Notes under the pieces: model-generated
Databases searched by the model: none
Told to the model about the DNA's origin: nothing
What the model saw: the letters and a program-made list of their open reading frames with translations, nothing else
NCBI GenBank assembly: GCA_963573305.1
Contig: OY754329.1
Coordinates: 147,943,266-148,007,265 of the forward strand
From: Pyrrhosoma nymphula
Taxonomy: Eukaryota > Arthropoda > Insecta > Odonata > Coenagrionidae
Direction of reading: 5' to 3'
Length of the DNA stretch: 64,000 bases
Program-made: the position numbers and the translations under genes
Part shown: positions 58,601-64,000 of the stretch, piece by piece
Numbering within the stretch: the first letter of the stretch is position 1
How the letters are laid out: each line of letters opens with the position of its first letter

Positions 58601-61600
58601 TGATGTGAGATTAACTCTTTCTCGCTTGTGTTTTCGTGATTTCATTCAGGATAATTAGTGCCTGAAAACATTGCAATAATTAATACGAAATTACTATTGC
58701 TCCACAAAATGAACGATGATTGTTGGCGATTAATATCATAAGCTGAATTTGTAAGACCCGAAATTACTGAGTCATACTAGAAGATTTCCTTTAATAATAC
58801 GTACAATTTTTAAAACAGAAATTTGCAAACTAGAGGCACACACATTATAGAGTACTGAAGGTAGAAAATATATCATAACATGACATGATTTTACAAAATT
58901 AGCATACATCAAGTATGACAGGTAAAATAACCCCTTAACAAATGAAGAACGAAATAAATACAGAGCGAATTAGACATTGGAGAAGCATCAAAATATGGAG
59001 TCAAACACAAAGAGTTAACTCAACAATTGACGTATTCCTGCGCCTTACAAGTCCCAGTGTCTCTGGAATATCTCCAGTGGCCACAGACTTATAATTAATA
59101 AAACATACTTCATTTAAACGATGAAAATTGTAATCAAGTAGCACAGTGGCTACGGTTTTATAAGAGGAAGACGATTACAAGGAACCTTTGGAATATCATA
59201 GGTGTACTCATATTATGAGCGCGGAAAAAAAGTATTGGGACTTTCTGTAAAATTGACACTTGTGTGGTTTTAACGACAAATCTTCACCAATGCTGTAATA
59301 GGTACAAAAACATTTTAATGAAAAAAATTGCTTTGTCGGCGACCTTTTGGAACTTTTATGACATATCGGAACTTTTTCCGAAAAAAGGACTTCATTTCAG
59401 TCACATCTTTTTAGCCTTAAATCGCCATCTAGTCTGATTATGAATGCATATTAGCAGCAAGACAATGATAAAACGGCCGTCATAAATAATTTTGCTCAAC
59501 TGAGTGTTGCCTACATTAGCGTTTTTCAACCGGTAATCCACGGAGCCCTGGTGATACACAAATAAGCGTTTGGCGCTCTTTAAAAATTATGTACGCAAGT
59601 ATGTGGTAGTTGTTTAAGGGAAAAATTAATAATTGCTGCGGCTTAAGTAATTATTAATTCCTTCCGGTACTCCACGATTAATGGACCAATGCACCATCTA
59701 ATTTTAACTTGGGCATTCTAGTGTGGCATCAAGAGTGAAGTGGCTACTCTGAAGTGTATGCTTCTATAACTACGTGCGAGGTTGAGCCCTAACTTTCAAA
59801 GTATAAACTTATTTTGAGCAACCGTCACACATCCTTCACTATGGTAAACAGAAAGGTATCCTATCACCCAACATTTGATGATTCGTTCCTAATTAGGAAA
59901 TGTAAACTCCTGAAAATGAATGAAGTATGTAAACATTTTTCCTCTGATGTGATGTAGAAATATAAAATCTGTTAACAAAAAACTTATATTTTTACTTTAC
60001 TTTTCTCTTGCCAAAACATTTGAAGAGATTCATCAGCAGCAACGATAAGAATAAAAATGATTAGGAATTTAAAAACGTTTTGCCTTACCTAAGATGTAAT
60101 TATGAATCGGAGGGATTGAAAATGTACATGGAATACTTTGAAAATATTACAGGGATTTTTCTTCATAAAAATTCTTATAAAAACTCGATAACACGGTATT
60201 CCTTATATTTAATACTAACGTAAAATTTACAACATAATCACAAAAATATCTCATACTTTTTCGAGACTCGTTTTTTAAATACTTTAGAAATTTCAGGCGA
60301 CTTTAACTGTAAAATTGAGGACGAATTTTCCGCGCTCTAATCATGTACTACGAGTATGTAGTGACCAGTATGAATTGACAAATACTTATAGCTAAGCCAG
60401 AATGAATACTAGAAATAATTCCAGTGACAAGATATCAAGTATTACATATAGTATCTCTTAAGATAATTATTTATAAATAATTAACGATCAAGGAAAACGT
60501 GCGGCGAAAACATTTCGAAGAGAGCGGACTGAAATGACCTATATAGGTACAAATGCTTTTCTCTTTCCCAGTCCAAATTACAATTTATTTTAAACAGCTA
60601 CACAAATGTCTGGGCCTAAGGATTATATTTGATATTTTTAACCCAAGGGCAATGAATGGTGGCTAACCAACACACATATTTCCGAAAAGTAAAATTCATA
60701 TCCTTAAAAACATCCTGACAAAATACTCGAATGTCAGTACACGTTGAGATTTCATCAGTTTTCGTGAAGGAGTACAAACTTTAGCTTTGACAGGTAATTA
60801 ATTGAGTGACGCCTGAGGTTCTCTATGATATAATTGCTTTAGATACGTCAAAAGCATAGTAAAAATGTACAAAAAGAGATTATATTGAGAACTTGAAAAA
60901 GCAAACAGTGGTCATTTCCCTAAACTAATTCCCATTTCTCGATCATTTAAGATGCGAGCATAATACGTACCACGATCCTCTGATAAGCACCATCAATCAA
61001 ATTTTAAGCAAAGCATTAATCAAAATAAAAATGTCCCTTCAGGTACTACAAAAGACACTTGGCCGAGATGCCCAATTTTCCAAGAGCAACAAAGTATAAT
61101 ACGACTGCCCAAAACCTTCATCTGGTGAGAATTATCTATTATTAATAAAATAGGTTATTTAAAAAGTTACAGGGAAACGAAGTATTAATAAGCTACAGTC
61201 ATCTTCAAGTTAAATAATACGTAAGTCAGAGATACAGAATAAAAAACAATAAAATAAAACAAAAAATGCTCGTTTTGTCGTCCCATTAAATAGTAATACG
61301 CAGTCAGGTTGTCATGTCAGCCGTTAGGAACTATGCAGCAGGAAGCGTAGAGGCAGGAACAAACAGGAGTCGAGGTTGGTTGGGTAGTCAACAGTGAGGA
61401 AAGTCGGGTGTGAGTAGTCACGGAGGAAGTGGAACTGGAATCTCCAGATGTGTCAAATTACCCAGCAAACGAGCAGGACCTGAAAAATTTTCATATTTCA
61501 CGAATGTAGCACCATTCCGAAGTTAAGCGCCTTAAAAGTGGCTCATCAGGCATGGTAAATTTTGGCAATGATATGTACCTTAAAACTTTACTTGCGTTAT

Positions 61601-62915
61601 TCCAATTTATATTTAGTGTGCAGAAAAAATAAGTCAAAAATAATCAGTTTCTATGGGGAATTAGTTCATGCAGTTTAAGAAATATTTTTTTGGATTCTGC
61701 CCTGATTTGGAGAAATAAGAATTGCTCTTCTATTTTTTAAAAGCATGCATATGAATAAAATATAAAACTAGTTACTATAAAAACATTCTTACAATAAATC
61801 ATTCATTTCATCCAATCATTTATTAGTGGTGGTGATTCAAATATTCATTTGTTAACTTTAATCAGTAAAGAGTATAAACTTTTAAATGAATTTGTAACTG
61901 TACTATCAACCATACTTTGGTTTATACGCGAAGAAAAATCTGTCCACTGAAATATTTTCTTAGTATGACTACGGGCAAGTAGGTACCTACACTGTTAACG
62001 GAAACAGCGAGTAGAAATATGAATCCCTAGACTCAAATGAGCCGTTTCACGCCGGAAGCTGGTCGGGCAACGTACCAAAAACACAGGCTATTACTTTTCA
62101 TTGTGATGACAGCACTTCCTATGCGGAAGGACCGCAGAAAATATATTAGTAGCCTCATACGAGCGAGAAGCCAATAAGAATGATTTTAGCAGAATCTTAA
62201 GAGCAGGTTAGCTAAACAGGAAAACTTTTAATGGTCTGAAAACATTACACCAATAATAATACCGTATAATTTAAACAAAACTCGAAATACCTAGTCTTGG
62301 GAAAGATGTGGTTCTTCAAACACAAGTTCTCAATTAGAAAATCCTTTGCTTGCTCACAAAACGGTGCTAAAATCTATCCAAAATTGGTTAACAAATTCAA
62401 TCAACCATATTTTCTTTTTCTTGGCACCTTTGCTGGCGATGTCAGCGCAATTGCAGATCACTTTCTAGGAAACTTAAGAAACTAATGGTGCAGTCGAGCC
62501 AAATAGATACAGCAAGAGAGGAATTGAAAGGAAGCACGAAAATAAGGTATCCAGGAAAAGCATTAAATTTATGCATAAAAAGGACGCTGACACTACTCAC
62601 CAAGTAGATGCGTGCCTTTAATGAATCTACATATGTGAGCCAGTCGATTATAAATGGCAAAATAAAATTTCATTCAACGGAGAATCATTTAACCTGAAAA
62701 AACGTACCAACAAACTCACACAATATAATATGCGGTCAAGTTCTGTGCGACGCATTCTGACCAGTAGAAGTACTAAACTTTTTGGAAAAACAGCAAATAG
62801 TTGGGGAAAAAAGTTTCACCGGACGTGATGGGTTCATTCCTTTCTAGGAATGAAACCCGACAGCAGTCACGTAGATCGCAAAATTAACTCGCTCGGAACT
62901 TGACGTTTACTCTAA
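58601..62915. other. AT-rich DNA with weak relic motifs
   Basis: I see no gene. A tRNA-like head may lie at 59732-59790 (TGAAGTGGCTACTCTG, then GCGAGGTTGAGCCC). Decayed hammerhead-like words occur on the minus strand near 60010-60045 (CTGATGA ... CAAATGTTTT), 60500-60540 (CGAAATGTTTT) and 61525-61560 (CTGATGAGCC ... GGCG). All are low confidence. Confidence 0.4.
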
Positions 62916-62929
62916 GGGGGGGGGGGGGG
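62916..62929 (+). repeat. Homopolymer G run
   Basis: Fourteen consecutive G residues. Such runs are rare, are prone to sequencing error and can form quadruplex-like structures. Confidence 0.8.
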
Positions 62930-64000
62930 TTGATTCCGGGCAGCGTAGGTGGGGTCTGAGTGCGTGGGACGAAAAATGTCAATAGAACGGGAAGCCGGGT
63001 ATAAGGGTTTAACTTGTTCCAGAAGGGCGATTCCCTTTATCTCGTCCGTAGGTAAGGCTCAGGCACCCTCTGGGATTACTATTTCATTGCAAACAAAGTT
63101 ACTGGAGTAAACGACGGGTATCCTGCCACGGAGACAGCAAAATAGAAGATATTAAGACCTGGATTTCAATCACGGATATATGTAGCAAACGTAGAGTAAC
63201 TGCAGTCGTGCCAAGGTTAGAGCGAGTCTAATGTGTAACTTAGCTCCAAGCTAAAAATCAACGTTCGTCAGGAGATTGGCAACCGGACAGCCTGAAGGAT
63301 ACGTGTGAACAAATTTGCCTTTTTAAAAACTAGTTTAATCAAAATGAATCCACCAATCACCACTATATACCTTAAAGTTCATTAAAAAATAACTAGCAAA
63401 AGGCATTTTTTTTATATCAAGAGAGCAAAAATCCGTATTTTCAATTCATCTCGCAATCTCCAGCAATCCTCACCCTGTGCTGGTTCCACTCGCTCAGATA
63501 CAAGTCTTGCATAGAACGATTGGTTTCTCATTAACTTACGAATGCATCAAAGAAACAAAAAACTTTACTAGCATTAAAACACCTGATATAGAGTAAGAGA
63601 GAGACCCGAAAAAATTGCTCTAGTGTTTCACGCCCATCAGGTTTGTCAAAGTTAAAAAACAATTTTATTGCACCCATTTCAATTCATAAAAATATGTAAA
63701 TCTTAAATACTGATGGCTAATCTCTAATGACTGACAAAAATTATGATACTCCAGGTAATACATACTCGCCACTCCACCATGATTCAGTGCAGCCGTTGAA
63801 GAAAAATACTATGTACTAATAAAGTCCCCTAATAAAGGTACAACAGTAGAGAACAGCCTAAAACAGCAAAGCAATACATTTCGAAAAAAATCGGCAGTCA
63901 TACTAACCCAGCATTTTTTGAGGCTTCAAGAAGGCATATGGACAGTCAATTCAGTAAAAATAACTCAAATACGTAAAGTTACGAAAAATCACTATGAAGC
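62930..64000. other. AT-rich DNA, nothing recognised
   Basis: No frame, repeat boundary or RNA fold stood out to the end of the window. Confidence 0.5.

Noticed and set aside
1..64000. CRISPR arrays, rRNA operons, bacterial operons
   Set aside because: No regularly spaced repeats, no rRNA-like conserved blocks and no tightly packed ORFs occur; the sequence is typical of a eukaryotic nuclear genome.

Overview
This window reads as non-coding DNA from a metazoan nuclear genome, most likely an arthropod. It is AT-rich with short GC- and CpG-rich islands and carries no operon-like gene packing, ribosome binding sites or long conserved ORFs. What can be identified is almost all transposable-element debris: an RTE-like LINE, a Penelope-like retroelement (PLE), a BEL/Pao-like LTR element, tRNA-derived SINEs, and non-autonomous hAT and PIF/Harbinger DNA elements. 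The arthropod assignment is an inference from this repeat spectrum. I found no host protein-coding exon, rRNA or convincing functional tRNA, so the window is probably intergenic or inside very long introns.

Layout. 1-5 kb: unremarkable AT-rich sequence. 5.04-5.30 kb: a hairpin retroelement. 5.4-7.9 kb: GC-richer, with a 266-codon open frame and a CRE/ETS/CCAAT cluster. 9.05-9.72 kb: a clean Harbinger-type element with a TAA target duplication. 11.9 and 18.4 kb: two copies of an unnamed repeat. 13.1-13.4 kb: a second hairpin retroelement with a perfect 14-bp target duplication. 14.6 kb: a LINE 3' end. 22.4 kb: a diverged hammerhead-like pair. 26.2-26.6 kb: a CpG-rich island. 27.2-28.4 kb: a hAT MITE with an 8-bp duplication, a SINE and a third hairpin retroelement. 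30-43 kb: mostly AT-rich with SINE relics, purine tracts and a CpG-rich island at 41.9-42.3 kb. 44.3-44.5 kb: a fourth hairpin element. 45.2-45.9 kb: a LINE and a SINE at the same target site. 46.5-47.6 kb: an internally deleted LTR retrotransposon. 50-52 kb: SINE relics. 56.4-57.4 kb: a PLE reverse-transcriptase relic. 58.3-58.6 kb: another LINE 3' end. 58.6-64 kb: AT-rich with a few weak motifs.

The most interesting theme is a family of short elements (about 190-410 bp) sharing one unusual architecture: two inverted arms, then an asymmetric tail of about 30-48 nt that starts a short reading frame (for example MDFHKVTPEN), the whole flanked by 11-14 bp target duplications. In three loci of this architecture, and in a fourth diverged locus lacking a clear tail, the arms carry matches to the minimal hammerhead ribozyme core (CUGANGA, GAAAC, and a palindromic ACGCGU or ACCGGU stem III followed by the cleavage nucleotide), with stem I complementarity maintained by different bases in different copies. 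Hammerhead motifs of this kind are known from PLE terminal repeats. A PLE reverse-transcriptase relic in the same window offers a possible source of trans-acting machinery, but the link is inferred.
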